Counted from the stretch's first letter, positions 31,274 through 39,997 are shown. The stretch: 64,000 nt of DNA from Micromonospora citrea (GCF_900090315.1 NZ_FMHZ01000002.1:5860501-5924500), one strand, 5' to 3'. Program-made: numbers and translations. The notes: generated from the letters alone by a model not told the origin.

Positions 31274-31752
31274 GCCACACCACCCAGCACGAAGAGCAGG
31301 CCCGGCAGGTGAAGGCGGCCCTGCCCGGCTACCTGGAGGTGCGGGAGACGGCGGCCGCCGTGCTCGTCGCCACCGGGAAGGACATTGGGCTGCGCCTCGA
31401 CGAGCGCGACGCCCGCGACCTGGCCGAGGCCGTGGTCGACGCGATCCACAAGGGCGCCGAGGTGCGCGGGATCGCGTTCGCCTGCGACGTCGCCGACCTG
31501 GAGCTGGCCGCCCACGAGCGGTACCTGCTGCCCGGCGCGCGGCAGAAGGCGGCCAGCGGCGACTCGCTGGCCCGTGCGGTCCTGCACGACCTGGAGCAGT
31601 ACGTCCAGGGCGCGGTGAAGCTGCGCAACGAGCTGGTCGAGCGGCTGGCCCGCGTCGGCGGCGAGTGGCTGGCCAGCCGCACCGCGAGGGCGGTCGTGCC
31701 GATGCCGGCGCCGAAGGGGCAGCACCGGGCCGGGGCCAAGGTCGCGGCGTAG
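31270..31752 (+). CDS. Hypothetical phage protein
   Basis: 160 residues from ATG 31270, overlapping both neighbours. Mostly helical (LPGYLEVRETAAAVLVATGK, LDERDARDLAEAVVDAIHKG, LARAVLHDLEQYVQGAVKLRN). No known domain; the operon context suggests an early phage function. Confidence 0.6.
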   Translation: MSHTTQHEEQARQVKAALPGYLEVRETAAAVLVATGKDIGLRLDERDARDLAEAVVDAIHKGAEVRGIAFACDVADLELAAHERYLLPGARQKAASGDSLARAVLHDLEQYVQGAVKLRNELVERLARVGGEWLASRTARAVVPMPAPKGQHRAGAKVAA

Positions 31753-32021
31753 TGGCCGACGAGCCGAAGACGGCGCGGGACCGGGCTCTGGCCCGGGCCC
31801 GCGCCACCCGGCGCGAGACGGGGGCCGAGCCGCCGCCGCGCCGGGGCCGCCCGATGGCGACCCGGCCGCCGGCGGACGCCCCGCCGGTCGACGACCGGGT
31901 GGCGACCCTGGCCACGAGGTACCTCGTCGACGGCTACAGCGCCGACGAGGTGGCCGAACGGCTCGGGGTCGACCGCGGATGGTGCCAGGGGATTGCCGCC
32001 CGGCTGCGAGGGAGGAGGTAG
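31752..32021 (+). CDS. Small HTH protein
   Basis: 89 residues from GTG 31752, which overlaps the upstream TAG. A basic, Pro-rich N terminus precedes RVATLATRYLVDGYSADEVAERLGVDRGWCQGIAARL, a sigma/LuxR-like helix-turn-helix. Possible transcription factor for the phage. Confidence 0.6.
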   Translation: MADEPKTARDRALARARATRRETGAEPPPRRGRPMATRPPADAPPVDDRVATLATRYLVDGYSADEVAERLGVDRGWCQGIAARLRGRR

Positions 32022-32024
32022 CCG

Positions 32025-32171
32025 ATGCCTGACCAGGTGGCGGCCAGCCCCGACGAAGAGCCCGTGGAGTGCGAGGACTGCGGACGTCCGCTGCGGACGA
32101 AGCGGGCTCGTGCCGAGCGGGTCGGACCGAAGTGCCGCATCAAGCGGCTACTGATGGAGGGAGCAGCGTGA
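32025..32171 (+). CDS. Short zinc-knuckle protein (DUF6011-like)
   Basis: 48 residues from ATG 32025 with GGAGGAGG upstream. CEDCGRPLRTKRARAERVG then PKCRIKRLL matches the short DUF6011-type phage proteins. Overlaps the next GTG start by GTGA. Confidence 0.6.
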   Translation: MPDQVAASPDEEPVECEDCGRPLRTKRARAERVGPKCRIKRLLMEGAA

Positions 32172-32434
32172 GCGTGATCCTGAGGCACGAGGGCGGGATC
32201 TACGTGCCGAGGGTGGAGGCGAGGGCGGTCCTGCCGCTGCCGCCGCTGCCCGACGCCCAGCCGGTCGATGTCGCCCACGGCGACGCGATCGTGGAGCTGG
32301 AGCTGCTGACCATCCAGGGTCCGCCGTCGGTGGTCGCGTCCGCGCTGGACGCGCTGGGCGCTCACCTGGACGAGCTGGTCCCGTTGATCGGGAAGCTCTA
32401 CTACGACCACGAAGAGCCTCAACATGGAGGTTGA
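32168..32434 (+). CDS. Small hypothetical protein
   Basis: 88 residues from GTG 32168, overlapping neighbours at both ends. A beta N-terminal half (VILRHEGGIYVPRVEARAVL) and helical C terminus (ALDALGAHLDELVPLIGKLYY). No family recognised. Confidence 0.5.
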   Translation: MSVILRHEGGIYVPRVEARAVLPLPPLPDAQPVDVAHGDAIVELELLTIQGPPSVVASALDALGAHLDELVPLIGKLYYDHEEPQHGG

Positions 32435-32846
32435 GTTGCAGCTGTACACGAACCGCTACCAGCGGTTCAGCCCTGACCAGGGCGCGCCGGTCCGGACGAC
32501 GGTCGGCAAGCCCCGGTTCCCGTTGCCGTACGACCTGGCCGGGTTCGCCCGGCTGCTGGCGCCGACGTACGGGATGCTGCGGATGCAGGAAGGGCCGTAC
32601 CGGCACATCTACCTGGAGCGGCTGGAGGCCGCCGGGGTGGACCTGATCTCCGAGCAGTTCGCGGAGATCGCCGACGCGGCCGGTAGCGACCGCCTGGTCC
32701 TGCTCTGCTTCTGCGACCTGAACGTGCCGCCGCCGGAGAACTGGTGCCACCGGCGCATGTTCGCGGCGTGGTGGGAGGACCAGACCGGACACGAAGTGCG
32801 CGAGCTGGACCGGCGGCGCGAAACGCCGGCAGCGACCCTGTTCTGA
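32424..32846 (+). CDS. DUF488-like protein
   Basis: 140 residues from ATG 32424. The C-terminal half (SDRLVLLCFCDLNVPPPENWCHRRMFAAWWEDQTGHEVREL) follows the DUF488 pattern of a Cys-bearing strand and a WCHR-type motif. DUF488 function is not established. Other parts (LYTNRYQRFSPDQGAPVRTT) resemble phage members. Confidence 0.6.
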   Translation: MEVELQLYTNRYQRFSPDQGAPVRTTVGKPRFPLPYDLAGFARLLAPTYGMLRMQEGPYRHIYLERLEAAGVDLISEQFAEIADAAGSDRLVLLCFCDLNVPPPENWCHRRMFAAWWEDQTGHEVRELDRRRETPAATLF

Positions 32847-32856
32847 CGACGAAGGA

Positions 32857-32870
32857 GTTCACGTGGAACT
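32857..32870 (+). promoter_or_regulatory. CACGTG-centred site, copy 4
   Basis: GTTCACGTGGAACT, the copy closest to a palindrome and to parS; it overlaps the start codon of the next gene. Confidence 0.35.
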
Positions 32871-33360
32871 GACTCTTGACCGACCTCGACCGGACGCGGG
32901 CGTGCCGCTCGACCTCGACCCGCACCTCCAGCCCGGCGAGCCCGGGTACTTCTCGGGGGAGTGGCTGGAGTACCCGTACGACGGCGGCCGCCGGTTCGAG
33001 TCGGCGTACGCCGGCACGCTGGTCCGGCGGTGGAACGGCTGGGCGGTGTGGTCCTGCACCCGCGACGTCGCCGCCGCGGTGGTGACCGACCAGGAGATGT
33101 CCCGGCGGCACAACCGGGTGCTGCTGGAGCACTCGGGGCTGGCCGGCGACAAGCTGGAGCGGTACCTGGACCAGGACGTGCCGCCGATGCGCTGGGAAGG
33201 CGACGTGATCGTGGTCGACCGGAAGGCCCTCGATGAGGAGGACCTGCGCATCGAGCCGGACGAGCACGGCCGGTACGTTGTGATGGGCGGCCACTGGATG
33301 TGGGAAGAGGTGCCGGTCGACGCGGCCGACACGGTGCACGGGGTCGCTGAGCGACCGTAG
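32863..33360 (+). CDS. Hypothetical phage protein
   Basis: 165 residues from GTG 32863 (GAAGGAG upstream). Aromatic and acidic (GYFSGEWLEYPYDGGRRFES, RRWNGWAVWSCTRDVAAAVV, GGHWMWEEVPVD). Last gene of the prophage early region before the attachment repeat. No family recognised. Confidence 0.55.
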   Translation: MELTLDRPRPDAGVPLDLDPHLQPGEPGYFSGEWLEYPYDGGRRFESAYAGTLVRRWNGWAVWSCTRDVAAAVVTDQEMSRRHNRVLLEHSGLAGDKLERYLDQDVPPMRWEGDVIVVDRKALDEEDLRIEPDEHGRYVVMGGHWMWEEVPVDAADTVHGVAERP

Positions 33361-33369
33361 CCGTACAGC

Positions 33370-33398
33370 TGGGGGCCGGTCCGATGGGCCGGCCCCCT
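33370..33398 (+). terminator. Terminator at the right end of the prophage
   Basis: GGGGGCCGG pairs with CCGGCCCCC around a short loop, then TTCGC, just after the last prophage gene. Confidence 0.7.
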
Positions 33399-33547
33399 TC
33401 GCTTGGGCAAGATCAACGGTGATCCCCGGGGGATCACGGCGGGGAACAGAGGGCTACAAGCGGCCACGACCGGGCACGAGTAGACACAAGCTGAGCAGCG
33501 CCGATAGAATCGTTGCAGCTCAACGGGTTGGAGCTGCGGGGTTCAAG

Positions 33548-33564
33548 TCCCCCCTCGGACACCA
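33548..33564 (+). repeat. Attachment-site repeat, left copy (tRNA-Leu 3' end)
   Basis: TCCCCCCTCGGACACCA, preceded by GGGGTTCAAG, reads as the T-loop, T-stem 3' strand, acceptor strand and CCA of a tRNA-Leu. The 5' part of a tRNA is not present here, so this is an att remnant and not a gene. The same 17 bases occur at 53640-53656. Confidence 0.75.
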
Positions 33565-33580
33565 CTCTTCGTGCCAGATC

Positions 33581-33608
33581 ACGAGAGCTCACCATCATGG
33601 TGGCTCTC
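33581..33608 (+). terminator. Strong hairpin just inside the element
   Basis: CGAGAGC pairs with GCTCTCG and, inside it, CACCAT with ATGGTG. It could terminate read-through into the element or be an arm-type site near att. Confidence 0.5.
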
Positions 33609-33701
33609 GATGAGGGCACCGCGTAGCACTCCTGCATCCGTCGTTGGTCGCGGCCTTCGCTGTTGCGCGCTGACGACCCGCGAACGCCTGCGGCGGTCAC
33701 C

Positions 33702-34199
33702 ATGACGACCGCCGGGCAACCGTTCCGCCGACGCCTCAACGAGCAGATGATCGGCGCGGTCATCCCCACTCCGCTTCCTCGCCCGGCACCGCCACCGGCT
33801 CCCATGCCGGCGCTGCCCGCAGCCCTCCTAGCTGGGCGGGAACCGGTCGAGGACCTCGTCTTCGACGTGGCCCGCCCGACCGCCGACGGCCGGGTGGCGG
33901 CCCGAACGTTGCTGCGGGCGCTTCGCTGGCCTGCCGGTCACCGCCTCCACGTCGACGTCACCGACGGCCTTCTTCTGATCACTGCGAGACCCGACGGGAC
34001 GCACGCCGTCGGCGCCCGCGCGGCACTACCTCTGCCCGCCGCAGCCCGGCAACTCTGCGGTATCCATCCGCGTCGGCCGGTGCTGCTGGCGGCGATCCCG
34101 CCACGCGATCTGCTCGTCGTGCACCCCTCGAACACCATCACGCGACTCCTCACGGACCTGCACGCCACCCTCCTCGGAGACCCCTCGCATGCCGGCTGA
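33702..34199 (+). CDS. AbrB-like swapped-hairpin protein, copy 1
   Basis: 165 residues from ATG 33702. The last 100 residues have the AbrB/SpoVT pattern: DGRVAARTLLRALRWPAGHRL, LLITARPDGTHAVGARAALPLP, RQLCGIHPRRPVLLAAIPPRDLLVVHP. Its end overlaps the integrase start by eleven bases. Two further copies exist (43,427 and 53,785), each followed by a coupled mobility gene, suggesting that the protein regulates or assists the recombinase. Confidence 0.7.
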   Translation: MTTAGQPFRRRLNEQMIGAVIPTPLPRPAPPPAPMPALPAALLAGREPVEDLVFDVARPTADGRVAARTLLRALRWPAGHRLHVDVTDGLLLITARPDGTHAVGARAALPLPAAARQLCGIHPRRPVLLAAIPPRDLLVVHPSNTITRLLTDLHATLLGDPSHAG

Positions 34200-35214
34200 T
34201 CCGTCACGCATCGCCACCGCCCGGCAGATGCTGGCCCACCTCGGCCTCACCCTGGCCGACCTCGCCGCCGACCCTGACCTGTCGCGCGATATGCCGACGC
34301 TCGCCGAATACCTCCCGCGGGTCGCGGCCGCCGCCAGTCCGGGCACCCGCCGCACCTACGGCACCTACTGGGACAGGATGACTGCGGCGCTCGGTCACCT
34401 GCGGTTGGACGAGGTGACCCCCAGCGACATCGAAGCCTTCATGCGGCAGGTCACCGCCGGTGCCCGCACCCGACGCACGGGCCGCCAGGGCCGTCATGCC
34501 GGTGAGCATGTCATCGCCGCCGCCCGCGCCGTCTACCGCCGGGCCATCGCCGACGGCTACCTCACCGCCGCGGCAAGCCCGGCCCACCGGGTCGTTAAGC
34601 CGCGCCGGCTACCCAATCCCCGCCGCGCCCTCACGCCCGAGGAACCGCAGGACATCAACCTGGTGGTGCGTGCCAGCGGCAACGACGTCATCCTGGATGC
34701 CCTGCTGCTGCGGCTGCACACCGAAACCGCCTGCCGACGCGGCGGCGCCCTCGCCCTCCGCCTGGTCGACCTCGACACCGCCCATGCCCTGGTCCGCCTC
34801 ACCGAGAAGGGTGGCACCCTGCGCTGGCAACCCATCACCCCGACCCTCGCCGAACGCCTCCAAGAACACGCCCACGCCCGGGGCGCGGTCCTGCCCCCCG
34901 ACCGGTTGCTGCGCTACCGCAACGGCCGGCCGATCAGCAGCCGCCGCTACGATCACCTATGGAAACGCATCGGCGAACGTCTGCCCTGGGTAGCCGCGCA
35001 GGGCATCTCCACCCACTGGCTGCGCCACACCACCCTCACCTGGGTCGAACGCCACTTCGGCTACGGAGTAGCCCGCGCCTACGCCGGACACACCGACCGC
35101 CGCGGACCCGCCACCACCACCTACATCAAGGCAGACCTTCACGCCGTCGCCACCGCCCTCGCGGCCATGACCGGCGAGCCACACCCCCTCGCCTCACCGC
35201 ACACCTCCAGGTAG
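34189..35214 (+). CDS. Tyrosine site-specific recombinase (integrase), copy 1
   Basis: 341 residues from ATG 34189. Core-binding domain near residues 20-120 (MPTLAEYLPRVAAAASPGTRRTY; AFMRQVTAGARTRRTGRQG), catalytic domain with Arg in TETACRRGGALALRL, Lys-containing TEKGGTLRWQPI, HWLRHTTLTWVERHFG, the GHTDRRG box and the nucleophile in TTTYIKA. All catalytic residues are present. It lies 625 bases inside the left tRNA-Leu repeat, the usual place for the integrase that made it. Confidence 0.9.
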   Translation: MPADPSRIATARQMLAHLGLTLADLAADPDLSRDMPTLAEYLPRVAAAASPGTRRTYGTYWDRMTAALGHLRLDEVTPSDIEAFMRQVTAGARTRRTGRQGRHAGEHVIAAARAVYRRAIADGYLTAAASPAHRVVKPRRLPNPRRALTPEEPQDINLVVRASGNDVILDALLLRLHTETACRRGGALALRLVDLDTAHALVRLTEKGGTLRWQPITPTLAERLQEHAHARGAVLPPDRLLRYRNGRPISSRRYDHLWKRIGERLPWVAAQGISTHWLRHTTLTWVERHFGYGVARAYAGHTDRRGPATTTYIKADLHAVATALAAMTGEPHPLASPHTSR

Positions 35215-36423
35215 GCGACGTCGTTACGCGGACGGCGGGTGCGGTTGTTACGGCTGTGCCACGCGTCAGGACACTCCCACCTTGTCACCCTGGCCCTGGC
35301 CCGCTCCAGGAATGTGGGTCGGCGGCAGACAGTGTGGATTCAGGTCGTGGCCCAGGTGGTCGGAGGCTCGGCTACTACTTCTCTGCCTCGGCCACGAAGA
35401 CGCCGACTCCGGGGCGGCCGAGCAGAATCCGGCGCTCCACCCACACTCCGACGTCGACGGCATCCGCACGCTCCTGCGCGCACTGACCAAAAGCCCTCGC
35501 TGACCTCGACGCCGAACCACACGAAGACACGATCACGCTGGCCACCCAGCTCCGCACCAGCCTGGATGAGAAGTGACCGTCCCCGCCCCGCCCCGACTCA
35601 CCTCCGCCGGCTGCCCTCGCCAGCCGTTGTGCCGGTCCTGGGCTGTCCACCGTCGTCCACGGCGTGCCCCCGACCAGCCGTGGCAAACCGCCTGCGCGTG
35701 CGGGCAACCGCTGTGGTCGAACCCCGTCCTCCACCTGGCTGCTGCACCGGATACGGCTGGCGCACCGCCTACACCGTCGAGGCCCTCGCCGCGCCCCGCT
35801 GCCCGGCCGGGCCGGCTGGCTATTGGCCACCGTCGCGTTGTGGACCGCCGGCATGATCGTGCTCGCCCTCATTGACCTGGTCGTCATGCTCCGGAAGTGG
35901 TCGGCGGCGGTTTCGTAACCAGCAGCACGGCATCGGTCGTCTGGCGTATCCGCTTCTGCTTGATATGCCGATGAGCGCTCACGTGATCATGGTGCGTCCG
36001 GCGACCGTCGACTGGCTGGCGCCTCCGAACCGTCGTCTGCCGGCGGCCGGGGGCATCGGGAAGGCGTAGCAGCGTGTGCCGACCTCTCCGGCGCCCGAAG
36101 ACGAGCCGCATCGCAGCGGGTGGTAGGCGGGAGACGAGGTCACAGTAGTCGGCCGCGAAGCGCGCCATCTCCGTCGCGCTCAGATGTGCCGCGACGCACC
36201 TGCCGTACCCCAGGCGCCGAAATCGCGCGACCTCCCAAGTGGTGCACCTACAGCGTCGACGGCCAGTCCGGCCGTCGGCGCAACTGCTCCTGGTCGAGCG
36301 CGGGCACGGCAACTAGCAGCTCGACCGCCAAGTACGCGACGTCTGTGGCCGCTCCACACAGGTCCGCCCATGTCGGCTTTCCGGCCCGGGCTGCCATCCG
36401 AGGTCGGCAGAGGCCCGGCTGTT
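35215..36423. other. Degenerate region with gene remnants
   Basis: No intact gene can be supported in 1.2 kb. Coding-like pieces occur in changing frames, for example a fragment ending DTITLATQLRTSLDEK at 35576 and minus-strand pieces around 36,060-36,280. The region looks decayed. Confidence 0.45.
35573..35918 (+). pseudogene. Frameshifted small zinc-ribbon/membrane protein
   Basis: From GTG 35573 (GTGA overlap with the preceding fragment) one frame gives TACACGQPLWSNPVLHLAA, a ribbon-like part; a second frame gives GWLLATVALWTAGMIVLALI, a membrane helix, ending at 35918. Together they suggest one small gene with a frameshift. Confidence 0.35.
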
Positions 36424-37275
36424 CTACCCGTTGCGAAGAGTCGTGATGATCCGGTCGGTGTCCCCGGACGCGATCGCGTCGAGGATCCCGGTGATCCTGG
36501 CATCTTTCTCGGCCGCCTTAATGACCTTCGTCAAGTTCGCGCGGTCGGTGTAGAGGGAGCGGGCGAGTTCGGCGATCGGCAGCTCCTCACTCGGCACCCG
36601 CGCGTACCCCGCTAGGCCGAACTTCAGGGAGTGGCGGGCTTGCTGGAGCTGTGCCTCGCCCGCCTCGCGCATCAGCCATGCGCTCACGACCGATTGCGCC
36701 ATGCCGGGCGGTCGGGGCGTGTCGGAAGCAATTGCCTCGTCAGCGCTTCCATACTCCAGGGCAAGGTCGGTGACCCATCGGGCGTAGGTGCCGTACGCAT
36801 CGAGAACGGTGTACGTGTGTACGACCTCGATACCGCCGCCGGCCAGGGTACGGATGATCTTCGACTCCTTGGGGCCGACTTCCTCGGGCACGATTGCGAC
36901 GACCCGGTCCCGCCATCCACAGAACTGGCTGGCGGCCCCGGTGCGCAGGCTTTGGGCCAGGAAGACGCGGGCGGCGTCGTCGAATACGTCCTCCCGTCGA
37001 GTGCCCGCTGTCGCTATCCACATTCGGGACGGGGTTCCAGGCTCCCAGCCACCGTCAGCGTCCAGCGTGATGTCGCTCTCGTATAGGACCGTCTCGCCCG
37101 ATTTCACCGCTTCACCGAGGACCCGGCCGGCTTGAGAGATGAAGCCGGCGATGTACTCGGATGTGCCGGTGTCGACCAGGCCGGCAAGGCGGTTCCGTTC
37201 GGCCGGGTCGTCGACTGTGGCAGCGTGGCGTGGGGTGAGGAGGTCCGCGAGGTACCGAAAGTCAACGCGTGTCAT
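36424..37275 (-). CDS. Unknown protein of the defence island, leaderless
   Basis: 283 residues from ATG 37273-37275. A TAGTGT box (complement of 37282-37287) lies six bases upstream with no RBS, so it is probably leaderless. Features: FRYLADLLTPRHAATVDDPAERNRLAGLVDTGTSEYIAG, then IPEEVGPKESKIIRTLAGGG-like beta/alpha segment, and a helical C terminus (ELARSLYTDRANLTKVIKAAEKDARITGILDAI). No catalytic motif or transmembrane segment was recognised. Neighbourhood of RAMA, HEPN and Wadjet genes makes a defence role possible. Confidence 0.6.
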   Translation of the reverse strand: MTRVDFRYLADLLTPRHAATVDDPAERNRLAGLVDTGTSEYIAGFISQAGRVLGEAVKSGETVLYESDITLDADGGWEPGTPSRMWIATAGTRREDVFDDAARVFLAQSLRTGAASQFCGWRDRVVAIVPEEVGPKESKIIRTLAGGGIEVVHTYTVLDAYGTYARWVTDLALEYGSADEAIASDTPRPPGMAQSVVSAWLMREAGEAQLQQARHSLKFGLAGYARVPSEELPIAELARSLYTDRANLTKVIKAAEKDARITGILDAIASGDTDRIITTLRNG

Positions 37276-37459
37276 GGGTACACACTACACATCCCTCCTT
37301 CACCTTGGTCGAGAGTCACACCAGCGGTTACTTCGATTGCGTGTCGACGGTCTCCCGCGATTGGCTGGGGTGACTCAACCTACGGAAACTCGGCGGTGAT
37401 GTGCGCTCACGCCACCCAAAGGCGGGCGTTGACCGTCAGCGCCTGTCACTGTCCGTGTG

Positions 37460-37660
37460 CCTACCCGCTCGGGACTCGTTGCGGTTGTTCTCGCCAGCGG
37501 AGTACAGCCCGCTGCCGGGGTGGGGGATGCCTCGGTAGGAGGGCGAGGGCTTCCCGACCGCCGGGCACGTCGTGGACTATCTGCGGGCCTGCGAGCAGCG
37601 GTACGACCTGCGGGTGTGCAGGCCGCTCCGGGTTCCGCGTGGCGTGATCGGGCGGGCTTG
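37460..37660 (+). pseudogene. Fragment of a flavin-dependent monooxygenase
   Basis: One frame reads RLFSPAEYSPLPGWGMPR, a stop, then EGFPTAGHVVDYLRACEQRY and DLRVCRPLRVPRGVI. This is the N-terminal part of an FMO-like protein, without its nucleotide-binding start and C terminus, interrupted by a stop. The gap 37,276-37,788 holds nothing else supported. Confidence 0.5.
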
Positions 37661-37788
37661 TGGTAGCAGCCGACCGCGAATGCTCGGTGAAGATCACTTG
37701 CCAGCTTGCGCCGGAGCTGCGTTTCGGACTACTTGGTTTACGCTTCGATCTGCGCTAAGGTCTTGTCAACGCGAGCGGAGGATGATGC

Positions 37789-38187
37789 ATGGCCACGATT
37801 GAGGTTGACGACGGCACCAAGCGGACCGTGTCCTTCGCCGCGCGGATGGCGAACGTCACGGAAGGTGAGATCGTGCGGCGGCTGATCGCCGATAGCTCCT
37901 TGGCTGGCGATGAGCCAACCGAAAGAGAGAACGGCGTACCGATTTACGCCGACTACGAGGGGCACCGGACGCGTGCACTCTATTTCGCACCAGCCCGAGT
38001 TCAGATCGTCGACGGCCCACTCAAGGGCAAGTCCTTCAAGACTCCCACCGGCGCGGCCCGCGCAATTGTTCGCCACTACAACCCGAGGGTGAACGACAAC
38101 CGCAACGGCTGGAGCTTCTGGCAGATCGACAACGGCGGCCCTCGAGTCTGGCTCCAGTCGATCCGCCCAACGAACGCCGACGACTGA
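37789..38187 (+). CDS. RAMA-domain protein
   Basis: 132 residues from ATG 37789 with GCGGAGG upstream. The C-terminal 80 residues match the RAMA (restriction enzyme adenine methylase associated) domain: YEGHRTRALYFAPARVQIVD, GKSFKTPTGAARAIVRHYN, NGWSFWQIDNGG. The N terminus (MATIEVDDGTKRTVSFAARMANVTEGEIVRRLIAD) may be a small DNA-binding part. RAMA domains are predicted to sense modified DNA and accompany restriction or anti-phage modules. It ends 161 bases from the convergent HEPN gene. Confidence 0.75.
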   Translation: MATIEVDDGTKRTVSFAARMANVTEGEIVRRLIADSSLAGDEPTERENGVPIYADYEGHRTRALYFAPARVQIVDGPLKGKSFKTPTGAARAIVRHYNPRVNDNRNGWSFWQIDNGGPRVWLQSIRPTNADD

Positions 38188-38270
38188 TCGCCTAGTCAAC
38201 ATTGTCAAACGATCGCCAGCAGCCGTGCCCCGCCCGTCTGCGGCGCACGTCACGTGAGGCCTGCCGATGG

Positions 38271-38330
38271 TAGGTTTCACCCCAGGATTGAAGGGGCACC
38301 CACCGACGAGTTCGGTCGCTGCCCCTCTTC
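38271..38330 (+). ncRNA. Putative structured RNA, copy A (3' side of HEPN gene)
   Basis: TAGGTT (38271-38276), 16 bases, then a hairpin: AGGGGCA (38292-38298) pairs with TGCCCCT (38320-38326), with an inner CCGA/TCGG stem. Promoter-like box, spacing, stem and the following CTTCCTTCT match copy B at 40,059. No ORF is present. Confidence 0.45.
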
Positions 38331-38347
38331 CTTCTCTGGCGAAAGCG

Positions 38348-39997
38348 CTATCGGCGCCTAGGCTCGAGCAGCTCGACGACCGACAGGCCGGTCTCCCCAT
38401 CGACCAACTGAAGAGCCAGCTCTGCCCGGGCGGCCAGGTCGAGCGGGTGAATGCCCTCGGTTAGGGCCGCATGGGCCAGCCGGTCGAGCCCGGCACCGAC
38501 CAGCGGCGCGCCGATGCGCAAGGCTGCCTGCAGCGCCACGCCCTTGGTCGACCCGCCATGCAGCACGATGTTGCGGGTCCGGTACAACCTCCGCAACGCG
38601 ATCTTGAAGGTCGTGACCGCTTTGTTCAGCTCGGCGCGGGGTTCGGCGACCAAACGGACCATCCGCTCGACGGCGGCCATGTCGCTGTGGCGCTGCAACT
38701 TGCGTCCAGACAGGTAGGGCAGCGCCGTTCTGGCGATCATGCCGTCGGCCACCGCCCGGGCACGCTCGATGTTGGTCGTGCACGACCCCAGGGCCGCGCT
38801 GAGCGTGTCCGGCTGGGGCGGATCGTGGCGGTGTGCCAACGCAGTGAGCTCGGCTCGGGGCCACGAGCAGGCGATGATCGCGGCGAGCCGGTCGGCGGCG
38901 ACGGCCTTGCCGGAGCGCTCCTCCTCCTGAGGATCGTCGGGGTGAGTGAGCAGCGACTCCACAGCGGCCCAGCCGCCGGCGACCGCCGGGCCGAGCGCGC
39001 CCTGGTTGAGTGGTGCCGCCAGTTCCAGCGCGTCGTCGATCAGGCTGCGTTCGCCGTCAACGCGGTAGAGGTGGCCTTCGTGTACGAGCGCGAGGATGTT
39101 GGCCCCGCGCGCCGGGGTGAGCAGCGGTATCGGTTCGGAGTGGCCGTCGACCCAGATGGACGGGGCAGCGGTGATGCCGCCGCGGTTGCTTCGCTGGAAC
39201 GACGAGCGGGCCACCATCCGTTCCACAAGCTGGCGGGCATGGTCGGCAGCGCCGTAGGCGTCCAACGCTCTGACCTCGTATCGAAAGCCACCGCCGGCGC
39301 GAAGACCGCGGGTGGTGAAGCCACGCGCTTTGAGCCATTCGATGACCTGCCCTTTGGTCATCCAGTTCGGTTGCTGTTCCGCTAGCAGCCGCTCTGGTGC
39401 GGCCAGCAGCACCACAACGACGTCGAAAGACCGCTTGGTCGCACGTGCCAGTGCGGCAGCGGCTTCGATGACCTCGATCGCCGTGGCCTGGCCGGCATTG
39501 AGTTCGTTGGCCCAGACCGCAAGATGGTTTGCGTCGTATCCCAGGTCCAGCAGGTGCCCGGCAACCGTCCGTGCGAGCCGCTCGGGCTTGGGTCGCTCGG
39601 CGAGGTGCTTGGCGACCGCGGCGGCCCACCGGTCGACGTAGCCGGGACGGGCGTGCTCGATGAGCTCTTTGAGACGTCGCCGGGCTGGGCTCGGGTCGGG
39701 CAGCGGCGCATTGAGCAGGGCTGTCAGCTCCTTGCGCAGCTCCTTTTCGCCAAGGCCGACGTCGGGGCCGACAACTGCGCGCAGCTGGTTGCGCTGCCAG
39801 TCACATGCCGTGGCAGTGAGCACCTTCTGCGCCGCCCAGGCGCTAGCCTCCCATAACTCCTCCAAGGCCAGCAACGAGCCGACGTCCCACAGCCGCCGCG
39901 GCCAGGGGGTGCCGTCGATGGTGAAGAAGTCGATCATTCGGGCGATCACGTGCCGGTCGTAGGTCGCGGTGGCTGCCGGCGTGGTGGGCGTGGTCAC
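38348..39997 (-). CDS. HEPN-domain protein (putative RNase effector)
   Basis: 549 residues from GTG 39995-39997; a TACCGT box (complement of 40004-40009) six bases upstream and no RBS indicate a leaderless mRNA. The frame stays open upstream but through non-coding sequence. The N-terminal two thirds are helical with no known domain (FDVVVVLLAAPERLLAEQQ, WMTKGQVIEWLKARGFTTRG). The C-terminal part follows the Apea-type HEPN pattern: GGWAAVESLLTHPDD, KAVAADRLAAIIACSWPRAEL, and LRRLYRTRNIVLHGGS with R-x4-H at about residues 475-480. HEPN proteins with this motif are metal-independent RNases in toxin-antitoxin and abortive infection systems. It is flanked by two copies of a structured RNA. Confidence 0.65.
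   Translation of the reverse strand: MTTPTTPAATATYDRHVIARMIDFFTIDGTPWPRRLWDVGSLLALEELWEASAWAAQKVLTATACDWQRNQLRAVVGPDVGLGEKELRKELTALLNAPLPDPSPARRRLKELIEHARPGYVDRWAAAVAKHLAERPKPERLARTVAGHLLDLGYDANHLAVWANELNAGQATAIEVIEAAAALARATKRSFDVVVVLLAAPERLLAEQQPNWMTKGQVIEWLKARGFTTRGLRAGGGFRYEVRALDAYGAADHARQLVERMVARSSFQRSNRGGITAAPSIWVDGHSEPIPLLTPARGANILALVHEGHLYRVDGERSLIDDALELAAPLNQGALGPAVAGGWAAVESLLTHPDDPQEEERSGKAVAADRLAAIIACSWPRAELTALAHRHDPPQPDTLSAALGSCTTNIERARAVADGMIARTALPYLSGRKLQRHSDMAAVERMVRLVAEPRAELNKAVTTFKIALRRLYRTRNIVLHGGSTKGVALQAALRIGAPLVGAGLDRLAHAALTEGIHPLDLAARAELALQLVDGETGLSVVELLEPRRR

Noticed and set aside
33485-33564. Complete tRNA-Leu gene at the left att repeat
   Set aside because: Only the T-arm, acceptor 3' strand and CCA are recognisable; no 5' acceptor strand (GTCCGAG) or anticodon arm lies upstream.
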